Positions 8,282 through 16,303 of a DNA stretch of 40,156 nt are shown here, one piece after another. Source of the DNA: Phycisphaera mikurensis (GTDB lineage: Bacteria > Planctomycetota > Phycisphaerae > WQYP01); NCBI GenBank assembly GCA_022730455.1, contig DZDI01000011.1, forward strand, positions 1-40,156, written 5' to 3'. The notes below the pieces were generated by a model. The model was not told where the DNA came from. It ran no database searches and was given only the letters and a program-made list of their open reading frames with translations. The first letter of the stretch is position 1; each line of letters opens with the position of its first letter. The position numbers and the translations under genes are program-made.

Positions 8282-9661
8282 TTAGTGCGAAACCGGCGAC
8301 CCTATCTGTTTGCCTAACTCATCCAATTTTTTCTTAAGCAACTCCTGCGTGCTTGCCTCCAGATTAAGTCGCAGCAATGGTTCGGTATTGCTCTTGCGTA
8401 CATTGAACCACCAAGTGTCATATTGCACGGTAATGCCGTCCAGATAATCAATCTGGGCATCGGCATATCGCTCGGCAAGCCGTGCGATAGCCGCATCCTT
8501 GTCGGCCACCTCAAAATTAATTTCCCCGCTGTCCTGCCAGCGCATCAGTGGTTTGAATATCTGGCTGGCGGGCTCATCGCGACCGCTGAGCACCGAGAGG
8601 ACACAAGCAAAGGCGATGGCCCCGCTGTCGCAGTTGAAATTATCACGAAAGTAAAAATGACCGGACAACTCGCCCCCAAAAACTCCATGCCTTTCCGCAA
8701 GCGTCTTTTTCATAAAGGCATGGCCAACCCTTTCACGCACAGCAATGCCGCCTGCATTTTCAATTTCTTCCTTTACCACACGGCTGGATCGCAAGTCAAA
8801 GACGACCGCAGCACCGGGATTGTCACGTAGAAAATGCGACGCCAGAAGCGCTGTGACTATGTCACAGCGTAAAATCCGCGCCTGCTCATCAATAAAGATG
8901 CACCGGTCGGCATCGCCGTCAAAGCATACGCCAATATCCGCACCCGTTGAAAGCACCAGTTCCTGCAATTGCCGCAGATTAGCATCCACCAAAGGGTTGG
9001 GCTCATGTACAAAAGAACCGGTTATTTCCATATTGACCGAGGATATTTTCAAATTCGGATTATTCAGAAATATATCCGGGATAAATTTACCCGCCATTCC
9101 ATTGCTGCCGTCAATGGCAACATGCAGAGGCCGCTTTAAATGCAAAAATTGCAGCACATGCCGACGATATCCCTCGGTGAGATCCTTCTTGATTAAATCA
9201 CCGATGACGTTGGCCGCCGGCCGATGGGTCAGCTTTTCGCACATGGCTTGGATGTCTTTTAAGCCTGTGGCCTCACCAATCGGCGTAGCCTTCATACCGC
9301 TGATTTTGAAACCATTGTACTGCGCCGGATTATGCGATGCCGTAGTCTGAATTCCACCGCAGCACTTTACCGCGTTGACGGCATAGTAAATCATCGAGGT
9401 GTCAATCATACCGATATCGACAACTGTGACCCCGGCCGCCCGGATGCCATCCATCAAGGCCGACGCCAGTGCAGGACTGCTGGGGCGCATGTCCCGCCCC
9501 ACCACCAGCCGTTTGTATTCTGAATCGCTGGCGCGTTCCGCTGGAATATTTTTCGCTAAAAAGGTGGCACTGGCATAGCCAATCTTCCATGCAGCATCTT
9601 CGTTAAGAGGATCGGGATATATACTCCGCACGTCATACGCTTTAAATAGCTTATTGAACAC
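8282..9661 (-). CDS. Phosphomannomutase/phosphoglucomutase
   Basis: An alpha-D-phosphohexomutase of about 459 residues that interconverts hexose 1- and 6-phosphates, feeding GDP-mannose, UDP-glucose and cell-surface glycan synthesis. It starts VFNKLFKAYDVR. The phosphoserine loop is TTASHNPAQYNGFK, the Mg-binding loop is DGDADRC, the sugar-binding loop is GGELSGHFYF and the C-terminal phosphate-binding loop is RKSNTEPLLRLN, so all four domains are intact. I chose the GTG at 9661 because GGAGG lies five bases upstream and homology begins there. An ATG 39 codons further upstream would add unrelated residues. It is divergent from cca. Sequence alone does not separate mannose from glucose preference, so no symbol is given. 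Confidence 0.93.
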   Translation of the reverse strand: MFNKLFKAYDVRSIYPDPLNEDAAWKIGYASATFLAKNIPAERASDSEYKRLVVGRDMRPSSPALASALMDGIRAAGVTVVDIGMIDTSMIYYAVNAVKCCGGIQTTASHNPAQYNGFKISGMKATPIGEATGLKDIQAMCEKLTHRPAANVIGDLIKKDLTEGYRRHVLQFLHLKRPLHVAIDGSNGMAGKFIPDIFLNNPNLKISSVNMEITGSFVHEPNPLVDANLRQLQELVLSTGADIGVCFDGDADRCIFIDEQARILRCDIVTALLASHFLRDNPGAAVVFDLRSSRVVKEEIENAGGIAVRERVGHAFMKKTLAERHGVFGGELSGHFYFRDNFNCDSGAIAFACVLSVLSGRDEPASQIFKPLMRWQDSGEINFEVADKDAAIARLAERYADAQIDYLDGITVQYDTWWFNVRKSNTEPLLRLNLEASTQELLKKKLDELGKQIGSPVSH

Positions 9662-9827
9662 GACTACCTCCGCCAGACAAAATTTTACATGCCCATACGC
9701 AACCAACGTTATACCACGGCGGCCAACTGAATCCGAAACCGCCAGTTCGTGCATGTTAATGCAGAGCCGATGCTTCATCTACCGCCCCTGCCCTCAAACC
9801 GCAGACTTCGATTAAAATGGACGTGCG

Positions 9828-11084
9828 ATGCCAAATCATCCTATGACAAGCCGACAATGTGCACTGGATATTATGCGGCGGCTGCAATCCGAAGGCTTTG
9901 AGGCCTATTGGGCGGGTGGATGTGTACGAGATCAGCTCCTAGGCGTTGACCCGAAGGACTATGATGTCGCCACCAATGCGAGGCCCCTGGATATAAGGGC
10001 CTTATTTCCTCACAGCCAAACGGTCGGGGCGGCCTTCGGAGTGGTCATCGTTCATTACCAGGGCCACACAACCGAAGTTGCCACCTTCCGCACCGACGGT
10101 GCTTATCGTGATGGGCGAAGGCCCGAGAGCGTTCAATTTGCTACTGCATGCGATGACGCTCAGCGTCGTGACTTTACGATCAATGGCATGTTTTTTGATC
10201 CAATACACTCCACGCTTGTGGACTACGTAGGTGGGCAAAGAGATGCTGCAAATAAACTGATTCGCGCGATTGGCGATCCGCATGCACGCTTTGCGGAGGA
10301 TCACCTGCGTATGATGCGCGCCATTCGATTTGCCGCGCGTTTTAATTTTGATATTGAACCTGCGACATTCGCCGCCATCCAGCATCTGCACGAAAAAATA
10401 AAACTCATCAGCCGCGAACGCATCGGTTTGGAACTCAAGGGCATTCTGGCGGCAGCTCATCGTGTGCGCGGCATAGCCCTCCTAGCCCAAACGGGATTGC
10501 TGTCCGATATCTGGCCGGTGAGCATCGAACTCCATCGTCGTGACGGTAGCCCGGATATTTCTGACATGCTCAAGGCCGGATGGCTGGCGAAATTGCCCCC
10601 GACCTCGGCATTTGAAATATCTCTCACGGCGTTGGTTCACGACCTGTCTGAAAATAAGGCAGCCGATCCGCAATTTTGGCCAAAGTTACAAAGTCAGTTG
10701 ATGCTGAGCAACGACGAAATTAGTTCGGCCGCGTGGATATCCCGCCATCTGCACGATTTGCGCCAGTGGCACAGTCTAGCGCGCAGCGAACTAAAACGCC
10801 TGATGTCGCATCCGAAGTTTCCCCTGCTGGACAAACTTTATTTCTGCATCCATGAAGATACCGAACTGCAGAAATTTCTGTCCGAATTAAGCGCCGAGGG
10901 CGTTAAGCCCGAACCCTTTATCACGGGCGCCGATCTTATTTTGATGGGCGCCCGGCCCGGACCGGATTTTAAGCAATGGCTCAACACCCTTTACGATATG
11001 CAACTGGCTAACGCTTTTGCCGATAAGCAAGAAGCCATGGTTCGCGCCCGTGCAATGGTTGCCAGCCAACCGGGCCAGCCTTGA
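9828..11084 (+). CDS. cca: CCA tRNA nucleotidyltransferase (class II, poly(A) polymerase family)
   Basis: A 418-residue cytosolic enzyme that adds or repairs the 3' CCA of tRNAs. The nucleotidyltransferase head has GGCVRD (residues ~25-30) and the metal carboxylates in DYDVAT. RRDFTINGMFFDP is the family's second conserved motif, and EDHLRMMRAIRFAARFNF is the RNA-binding/neck motif. A degenerate HD-like stretch (LTALVHDLSE) follows. Poly(A) polymerase is the main alternative, since the families are close. The tRNA-Gln gene in this window does not encode its own CCA, which fits a need for this activity. It is divergent from the phosphohexomutase gene, and followed 106 bp later by hemQ. Confidence 0.9.
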   Translation: MPNHPMTSRQCALDIMRRLQSEGFEAYWAGGCVRDQLLGVDPKDYDVATNARPLDIRALFPHSQTVGAAFGVVIVHYQGHTTEVATFRTDGAYRDGRRPESVQFATACDDAQRRDFTINGMFFDPIHSTLVDYVGGQRDAANKLIRAIGDPHARFAEDHLRMMRAIRFAARFNFDIEPATFAAIQHLHEKIKLISRERIGLELKGILAAAHRVRGIALLAQTGLLSDIWPVSIELHRRDGSPDISDMLKAGWLAKLPPTSAFEISLTALVHDLSENKAADPQFWPKLQSQLMLSNDEISSAAWISRHLHDLRQWHSLARSELKRLMSHPKFPLLDKLYFCIHEDTELQKFLSELSAEGVKPEPFITGADLILMGARPGPDFKQWLNTLYDMQLANAFADKQEAMVRARAMVASQPGQP

Positions 11085-11190
11085 TATCAGATCCCAATTA
11101 TCGACGCGCCCTGAGACAAGAAAATGAAACGAGTTGCGCGTATGATCGTGTTGATGAGTGATGGCCCATTGAACGAAGGAGTCAGCCGCC

Positions 11191-11997
11191 ATGTCGAATA
11201 CCACCCCAACCACCACCGACAGCCATGAACGTCCCACCGCCCCACCGCCGGCACGAGGTTCGGCTCCGGCAGCGGTTGCCGAGCCGTCCAGTCCGCGTGG
11301 AACCGCCAAGGCCAGACAATATATATCATTCAGCTTTTATAAGCTGATGCCTGAATTCCGGCGTCTTGATATCGAAACCCAAAAACGCCATATGAATGAC
11401 TTGGTGGGTTTAGTAAAGGCTAATGACCCATCCAAGATGTTCCTGCTGGTCTACAGTTGCGTCGGCACACGACCGGATGTAGACATTATGTTCTGGAAAA
11501 TCAGCTACGCTCTGGACCAGTTGCAGCATTTTTCCGCAGCGATTAATCGGCTTCCGATTGGCGGATACTTGGCAACCCCTTACAGCTTTCTGGCCCAAAG
11601 CAAACGCAGCACCTATGTGGACAAAATTGATCCCGCCCACGATGATACCCGCACCTCCATCGTCCCCGGCCAGCGAAAATATAATTTCATCTATCCGTTT
11701 GTTAAAACCCGTGATTGGTATTTGCTCAGCAAGCAGACGCGGCAAGGTGTGATGGATGAACATATCATGGTGGGCAATAAGTATCCATCCGTGAAACTCA
11801 ACACAACCTACAGTTTTGGCATTGACGACCAGGAATTTGTGGTCGCGTTTGAAACCGATCAGCCGGGCGACTTTCTCGACTTGGTTCAGGAGCTTCGAGA
11901 AACGGAAGGTAGCCGTTTCACGCTGCGGGATACCCCCATTTTCACCTGTGTGCAGACACCCATTGAAGCGTTGGTTAAAGACTTAACAGGTGTTTAG
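11191..11997 (+). CDS. hemQ: HemQ / chlorite dismutase-family protein (probable coproheme decarboxylase)
   Basis: A 268-residue member of the chlorite dismutase family. HemQ converts coproheme to heme b, the last step of the coproporphyrin-dependent heme route. Family elements include YISFSFYKLMPEFRRL, IMFWKISYALDQLQ, YPFVKTRDWYLL and FVVAFETDQPGDFLDLVQ. Tyr168 of YPFVKTRDWY fits the radical-forming tyrosine of HemQ, and His191 in MDEHIMVG fits the proximal heme ligand. The first ~42 residues are Pro/Ala/Ser/Thr-rich and look disordered, an extension beyond the usual core. The ATG has AAGGAG nine bases upstream. True chlorite dismutase is less likely because the typical distal arginine context is not evident. 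No other heme genes are nearby. Confidence 0.82.
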   Translation: MSNTTPTTTDSHERPTAPPPARGSAPAAVAEPSSPRGTAKARQYISFSFYKLMPEFRRLDIETQKRHMNDLVGLVKANDPSKMFLLVYSCVGTRPDVDIMFWKISYALDQLQHFSAAINRLPIGGYLATPYSFLAQSKRSTYVDKIDPAHDDTRTSIVPGQRKYNFIYPFVKTRDWYLLSKQTRQGVMDEHIMVGNKYPSVKLNTTYSFGIDDQEFVVAFETDQPGDFLDLVQELRETEGSRFTLRDTPIFTCVQTPIEALVKDLTGV

Positions 11998-12189
11998 CGT
12001 GCGGCTTCAGTCGGTAATGGAGAAACGGGCTTTTGGCTTAATGGATAAGATGGTGCCGTTTGCTGGAGTCCGTAAATGCCGGGTAACCCTACGAGGACGG
12101 AGTTCAAAAATCAGGCGCCTGAACCGCCTGTCCGTGAGATTGGACAGCAAACCCACCGAAGTTGGTACAAAATATTCGGCGAATACCCC

Positions 12190-14058
12190 ATGACTCGACA
12201 TCCATTTTGGAATTTATTCTGTGGTGCGATCCTGACCCTCGTGGCCGTAAGTGGGAGTCGAGGTGCCATCGCAGCCATCGCGGCATTAAGCCCGAGGAAT
12301 CCGTCGGCATTGATGCCGGCCATTATGCAAGCCTATCATGCAGACTGGGGAGAAGTTGTCATTCCGCCCGGTGTGTACAAACTCCCTGAACCCCGCGGCG
12401 GCTTTTATCTATCTTTTGACCATATGAAGAGCTTCCGAATTATCGGCAAAGGGGTCACACTGCTGCGTACGGATCCAACCAAGGGTGGCATCGAATTCCA
12501 TCGATGCCGCAATGTAACGCTGGATGGTGTTACTCTGCGGTGTGATCCCATTCCCTATACGCAAGGGCGGATTATCGCTATGAGCCGGAAGAAGCATTTT
12601 CTGGATGTTCGGATTAATTCAGGCTATCGGACGGACATACCTGACCCGCTCATGGTCGCAACCGTTTTCAACCCCCAGAGGTTTCAGATCACGGCTGGTA
12701 GCTGCGACATATTTTCACATCATATAACCAGCATCGGGCGACGGACGTTTCGTATTTTCACGATGTCACCTCTCACGTCCATACGCATTGGCGATCTGCT
12801 GGAACTTCGCGGCCATGGCCCACCCGATGTGGCGAATATTGAATGCCGTCGCATGACTATTGAGCACGTAACGATCATGGCCGGGACGGGATTTTGTTTT
12901 TATGAGCAGGGAGGAGGAGGCAACCGATATATTGATGATTCGATTGTGTATCCGCCCAAACCGCATGGAGCCACGCTTCCGCCGCTGCGAGCTTCCAATG
13001 CCGACGGACTGCACAGCAACTTCGCGCGCCATGGCCCAATCGTGGTGGGGTGCCATTTTGAAGGAATGGGTGATGATGGCATCGCCATTCATGGCTGGTA
13101 TGCAATGTTGCGGCGCTCCGCTGGGCGGCGGTGGATCGTTCTGTTTCCATATGGAACCCCATATGGAAACACCAAGTTTTTCCGAGCGGGTGATCGGCTG
13201 AAGCTCTACGATCCCGGGGGCGGGTATCTGGGGCAGACACGATTGGTGAATATCAAGCGTTTGGCCAGCTATAAACCGAAGCGATCCACATCACTGCCAG
13301 ACATAAAACAAGGCGCCTTCGACGGTCCGCACTTAAATTTTTATGAGGTGACGGTCCGCCACCAAATTGCCAAAAGTGGCTTTGAAGATCGCATCTGCGA
13401 CACCAACGCCATTGGCTCCGGATTTATTGTGCGTCACTGCGTCATTCTCCAGAATCGGGGACGCGGCATGCTCATCAAGGCCGACAACGGCATCATTGAG
13501 GATAACACGGTCGATGGCAGTTCCGTGGGTGGAATTGAAATTACGCCGGAATTTTGGTGGGATGAGGCCGGGTGCAGCTCTCATCTGCTTATTGAAGGCA
13601 ATACCATTGAACACGTGGGCTATGCCAGCACCGACGTGCCGGGATGGTATCAGGCCGGGGCGCTAAGTATCTGCGCCAACACACATACCCAGGCGGTCGG
13701 TTTTGGACATGCTGATATCGTTGTGACTGACAATCGTTTCGTCAACAACGACGGTATGAATATCCTGCTCACTGATGCTAAAAACGTGCTCCTGGCGGGC
13801 AACGTATTTTTAGGCGCCATGCGTCAGCCGAATGATCGCGGCGCGGCATTTCATTTTGATACGTCCAGCCTGATCTGGCTGCAGCAGTGCAAAAATATTC
13901 TCTTTGCGGACAACCGTGTCATCCGTCCCGGCCCAGCGATGAAAACCATGGTGGGCGTAGGGCCGGATGTCAGCCATGTAATGGGCATAACCCAGCAGCA
14001 TGTCGCCGGGACATTCGGAAAACTCACACAGGGCCCTCATAGGCTGCAAAACCGGTGA
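12190..14058 (+). CDS. Secreted right-handed parallel beta-helix protein, probable glycosidase or lyase
   Basis: About 622 residues, starting with a hydrophobic signal peptide (FWNLFCGAILTLVAVSG). The body is a series of short beta-helix coils rich in N, D, G and V, such as CRNVTLDGVTLRC, IECRRMTIEHVTI, FIVRHCVILQNRGRGMLIKA and GIIEDNTVDGSSVGGIEI. The block ASNADGLHS...GPIVVGCHFEGMGDDGIAIHG carries acidic residues placed much as in GH110-like alpha-galactosidases and related beta-helix enzymes (DDxxxxHG). The exact family and substrate are uncertain. The ATG at 12190 is chosen because the signal peptide starts there; an ATG at 12076 would add a polar leader. It lies between hemQ and the AraC regulator and probably belongs to the carbohydrate locus. 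Confidence 0.72.
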   Translation: MTRHPFWNLFCGAILTLVAVSGSRGAIAAIAALSPRNPSALMPAIMQAYHADWGEVVIPPGVYKLPEPRGGFYLSFDHMKSFRIIGKGVTLLRTDPTKGGIEFHRCRNVTLDGVTLRCDPIPYTQGRIIAMSRKKHFLDVRINSGYRTDIPDPLMVATVFNPQRFQITAGSCDIFSHHITSIGRRTFRIFTMSPLTSIRIGDLLELRGHGPPDVANIECRRMTIEHVTIMAGTGFCFYEQGGGGNRYIDDSIVYPPKPHGATLPPLRASNADGLHSNFARHGPIVVGCHFEGMGDDGIAIHGWYAMLRRSAGRRWIVLFPYGTPYGNTKFFRAGDRLKLYDPGGGYLGQTRLVNIKRLASYKPKRSTSLPDIKQGAFDGPHLNFYEVTVRHQIAKSGFEDRICDTNAIGSGFIVRHCVILQNRGRGMLIKADNGIIEDNTVDGSSVGGIEITPEFWWDEAGCSSHLLIEGNTIEHVGYASTDVPGWYQAGALSICANTHTQAVGFGHADIVVTDNRFVNNDGMNILLTDAKNVLLAGNVFLGAMRQPNDRGAAFHFDTSSLIWLQQCKNILFADNRVIRPGPAMKTMVGVGPDVSHVMGITQQHVAGTFGKLTQGPHRLQNR

Positions 14059-14111
14059 CCATTGTCTTCACTCATACATTCCAGTTCGGAGGTTTGCAGC
14101 GGTTCGGCCAC

Positions 14112-14323
14112 TTACGTGAGACCGGTCTTACCAAACAGGCTCAGCATCCATTGCAACTGCACGAGTTTTTGCTCAAAGCCGATGGTGCCATCATACCCTT
14201 ATTCTTACCTTCGCTAACGGGTGGTGCGCCTACTCTTGGTTTTATGCCATTCGGCACAATGCTTTTAATGCGTAGCATCACTGCGGCATGAAAATATTGG
14301 CCCATTTCGATGGGGCGGCTCAT
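14112..14323 (-). pseudogene. Possible small frameshifted gene coupled to the AraC regulator
   Basis: An ATG at 14323 overlaps the regulator's TGA stop as ATGA, the classic layout for translational coupling. The frame reads MSRPIEMGQYFHAAVMLRIK and continues to about 14200 with a protein-like composition. It then turns into an atypical Ser/Cys tail ending at 14141. A different frame from 14198 to 14112 reads GYDGTIGFEQKLVQLQWMLS then LFGKTGLT and a stop, which looks more like real coding sequence. A single indel near 14200 would join them into a ~70-residue protein. I do not recognise a family. It may also be chance. Confidence 0.3.
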
Positions 14324-15276
14324 TTCGCCGTCTTGATTGCGGCATTCACTGGTCGGGTGCGAAATTGCTGCGGCGACATATTTAATTCACGGCGAAACAC
14401 GGTTGGCAGGTGCGTAGGAGAAGAAAATCCGGCGAGATAAGCAATTTGCTTGATCGGCAGTTGTGTCTCGCGCAACATCCGCTGGGCCCGCGCCAGACGG
14501 CAGACCGTCAGTTCCTCCAGTACCGTGCGCGAACGGGCCGCCCAAAATCGCCGTTCCAGCGTCCGGCGTGCTATGCCAAGTTGCCGGGCAATGTCACTAA
14601 CCGACAAATCCTGGTGGCTGTAATTCCAAATAATAGCCAGCGCGGCATTCGTCACCGCATCATCGGAACTGGGCGTTTTGCCCGCACCGGACGAACGACG
14701 TTGAGGTGTAACACCGCCCTCGTGGCGACTAAACAATCCGGCGAGTAAAGCCAACGCGGCAAATGATGGGCCAAACGAATCGCTGCTCTCCGCGACGGTG
14801 GCTTGTACAATACTTTCCATTCCGTTGGCCAAGGTCTTCCTTCGGTATACCTGCCGCACTGCCGAGGCCGGATCGATTACTCCGGCATGCTGCCAGATGT
14901 GCGGTATTTGGCCGTTGAATGAAATCCAATACTCATTCCAACCGGTCGTTGAGTTGGGGCGGTAGCGATGCCAGACATTCGGTAATAACAGCATCGCCAT
15001 ACCTGCATGAATTTTGACCTTTCCGGTTTCGTGCGATTCAAATACACCCTTTCCCCGGTCAATGTAAACCAGTTGATATTCCGGCAGTACCCGCCCGGTA
15101 TCCCAGGAAAACTCGTACATATCGGGATGCGAGGGAAGTGGATACGGCTGACCGCGCCCAACACGCTCAGAACCCGCTCCAGTAAGGTAAAAACCCGTGG
15201 CAAACACGTTGTCGTCGACCGGAAAATAACGATGGGAGGTGCCGCTTTTTAACAAAATAATGCCTTCCTTTCGCAT
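14320..15276 (-). CDS. AraC-family transcriptional regulator
   Basis: A 318-residue DNA-binding regulator. The N-terminal ~170 residues form a cupin-like sugar-sensing domain (YEFSWDTGRVLPEYQLVYID, GMAMLLLPNVWHRYRP, GWNEYWISFNG). The C-terminal ~100 residues hold two helix-turn-helix motifs: LSVSDIARQLGIARRTLERRF, and LPIKQIAYLAGFSSPTHLPT followed by FRRELNMSPQQFR, the standard AraC signature. It is transcribed away from the GH78 rhamnosidase gene, and the 1 kb between them contains a ~43 bp direct repeat, one copy 33 bp upstream of this start. Control of the rhamnosidase, and of itself, in response to a sugar such as rhamnose is likely but inferred. A small overlapping frame follows its stop. 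Confidence 0.93.
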   Translation of the reverse strand: MRKEGIILLKSGTSHRYFPVDDNVFATGFYLTGAGSERVGRGQPYPLPSHPDMYEFSWDTGRVLPEYQLVYIDRGKGVFESHETGKVKIHAGMAMLLLPNVWHRYRPNSTTGWNEYWISFNGQIPHIWQHAGVIDPASAVRQVYRRKTLANGMESIVQATVAESSDSFGPSFAALALLAGLFSRHEGGVTPQRRSSGAGKTPSSDDAVTNAALAIIWNYSHQDLSVSDIARQLGIARRTLERRFWAARSRTVLEELTVCRLARAQRMLRETQLPIKQIAYLAGFSSPTHLPTVFRRELNMSPQQFRTRPVNAAIKTAK

Positions 15277-15308
15277 ACGATGATGATACCGACACTATGA
15301 ATCATACG

Positions 15309-15351
15309 ATTTTAAGCACTTAAACAGCTTACACAGGGTGCGTCGCAAAAT
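15309..15351 (+). repeat. Long direct repeat, copy 1 (candidate regulator operator)
   Basis: Begins GATTTTAAGCACTTAAAC and ends ACAGGGTGCGTCGCAAAA. It matches copy 2 at 16004-16045 except for a few substitutions and one length difference. It lies 33-75 bp upstream of the AraC-type gene start, a position fit for autoregulation. The length suits two tandem AraC half-sites. Confidence 0.65.
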
Positions 15352-15573
15352 CAAATAGTTTTCGCCATTTTCTAGCCCGGTTGGTGGTCGCCGTGGTAAA
15401 CACTCTTGGCCTTGTGATGGAATTTACCATTGAAATAGCCTTCTGGTGCGTAAAGGTTCAGAGTCTTGTTAAGGCTGCGGCAGGCGTGACAGTCTCTGCC
15501 GAAATGGACGGATAGTTAAAACGCCGATATCTACTGCCGGCCTGTCGGAGGCATCTCCTCTTTTTTCACTGCC

Positions 15574-15846
15574 TAGTGCTCTGTCACGCCTACAAATTAG
15601 GATTGACGGTGGGCCAGGGGGTTGTGGGCGCGAAGCGAGGAGGATGGTGTATGGGGACATAAATTGATGACGAGCGACAAAGCCCACGGCCCCTTCGCCC
15701 CCGCCCTGCAGGGTTGTCCGCAAACGCCCCACCTGCGGCGTCGCATCGGCTCAATGGGTCTACGGACCCGGTTTTCGCCGCTGGCTCCTTGCAGTTGGGG
15801 CGTTTGCGGTCAATCAATCCGAATTTGTAGGCGTGACAGAGCACTA
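15574..15846. mobile_element. Miniature inverted-repeat transposable element (MITE 1)
   Basis: A 273 bp element bounded by TA on both sides. The terminal inverted repeats are 33 bp including the TA (15574-15606 and 15814-15846) with a single mismatch; each begins TAGTGCTCTGTCACGCC inward. It has no transposase gene. The TA flanks suggest target-site duplication by an IS630/Tc1-mariner type transposase acting in trans. Inside lie a second 14 bp perfect inverted repeat (CCGCAAACGCCCCA at 15718-15731 and its complement at 15796-15809) and a hairpin GGGTC-TACG-GACCC (15756-15769). The segment 15718-15742 matches part of MITE 2. Confidence 0.85.
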
Positions 15847-16003
15847 GTTTCAACACCGGCGCCAGCCAATTCGCAGTTCGGCGGCACGACCTATGCTGCA
15901 AACCCTGTTGCCAACCGGGAAGCAAACGCACACTTTGCCGTCTTTTAGAAATTCAATAGCATCACTTAGCATGCGTTCGGCATGAATATACCACAAATAA
16001 CAA

Positions 16004-16045
16004 GATTCTAAGCACGTAAACGGCAAAACAGGGTTCGTCGCAAAA
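16004..16045 (+). repeat. Long direct repeat, copy 2 (candidate regulator operator)
   Basis: Begins GATTCTAAGCACGTAAAC and ends ACAGGGTTCGTCGCAAAA. It is the second copy of the repeat at 15309-15351 in the same orientation, 258 bp upstream of the rhamnosidase start. Conserved blocks are TAAGCAC, TAAAC, ACAGGGT and CGTCGCAAAA. Confidence 0.65.
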
Positions 16046-16192
16046 GCGCATTAAATTTTTTATTGGATTTTACTTGCACTCACTCCGGCCATGGTGTAGG
16101 CTTTGACCTGCACGTTTGAATTCTCTCTCGAAGAGGAGGCAAAACACAGCACGGGCGGTACCAAAACCTGAGATATGTGGCGATGTGTAACC

Positions 16193-16223
16193 ACCCGCGT
16201 ATAAGGCTGCCGGAAACGCGGGT
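16193..16223. promoter_or_regulatory. Inverted repeat upstream of the rhamnosidase gene
   Basis: Perfect 8 bp arms ACCCGCGT (16193-16200) and ACGCGGGT (16216-16223) are separated by 15 bases, about 80 bp before the GH78 start. It could be a 5' leader hairpin or a dyad operator. No riboswitch family was recognised. Confidence 0.35.
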
Positions 16224-16303
16224 AAATTGATATCTTAAATGCGCGGAACACGCGTAATAAACACTATTTACTATTTATATCCATATTTACAGAGGTTTTA
16301 AAA

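Larger units (their letters stand above)
15277..16303. other. 1 kb regulatory region between araC-type gene and GH78 gene
   Basis: No gene was found here. The region contains two copies of a ~43 bp direct repeat (15309-15351 and 16004-16045), a 273 bp miniature transposon (15574-15846), an 8 bp perfect inverted repeat (ACCCGCGT/ACGCGGGT, 16193-16223), and an AT-rich tract with TATTTAC-type repeats (about 16262-16291) just before the rhamnosidase. The last is the likely promoter area, with AGAGG as ribosome site seven bases before the ATG. Confidence 0.7.

Noticed and set aside
9662-9778. Longer N-terminus for the phosphohexomutase
   Set aside because: The 39 extra residues show no similarity to the family, while GGAGG sits correctly before the GTG at 9661.
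12000-12189. Riboswitch or small gene between hemQ and the beta-helix gene
   Set aside because: Short GC-rich pairings exist but do not fit a known riboswitch; overlapping frames lack a ribosome site.
15590-15931. Minus-strand frames across MITE 1
   Set aside because: They are read through the inverted repeats and biased by GC-rich repeats; no transposase motif (DDE) is visible.
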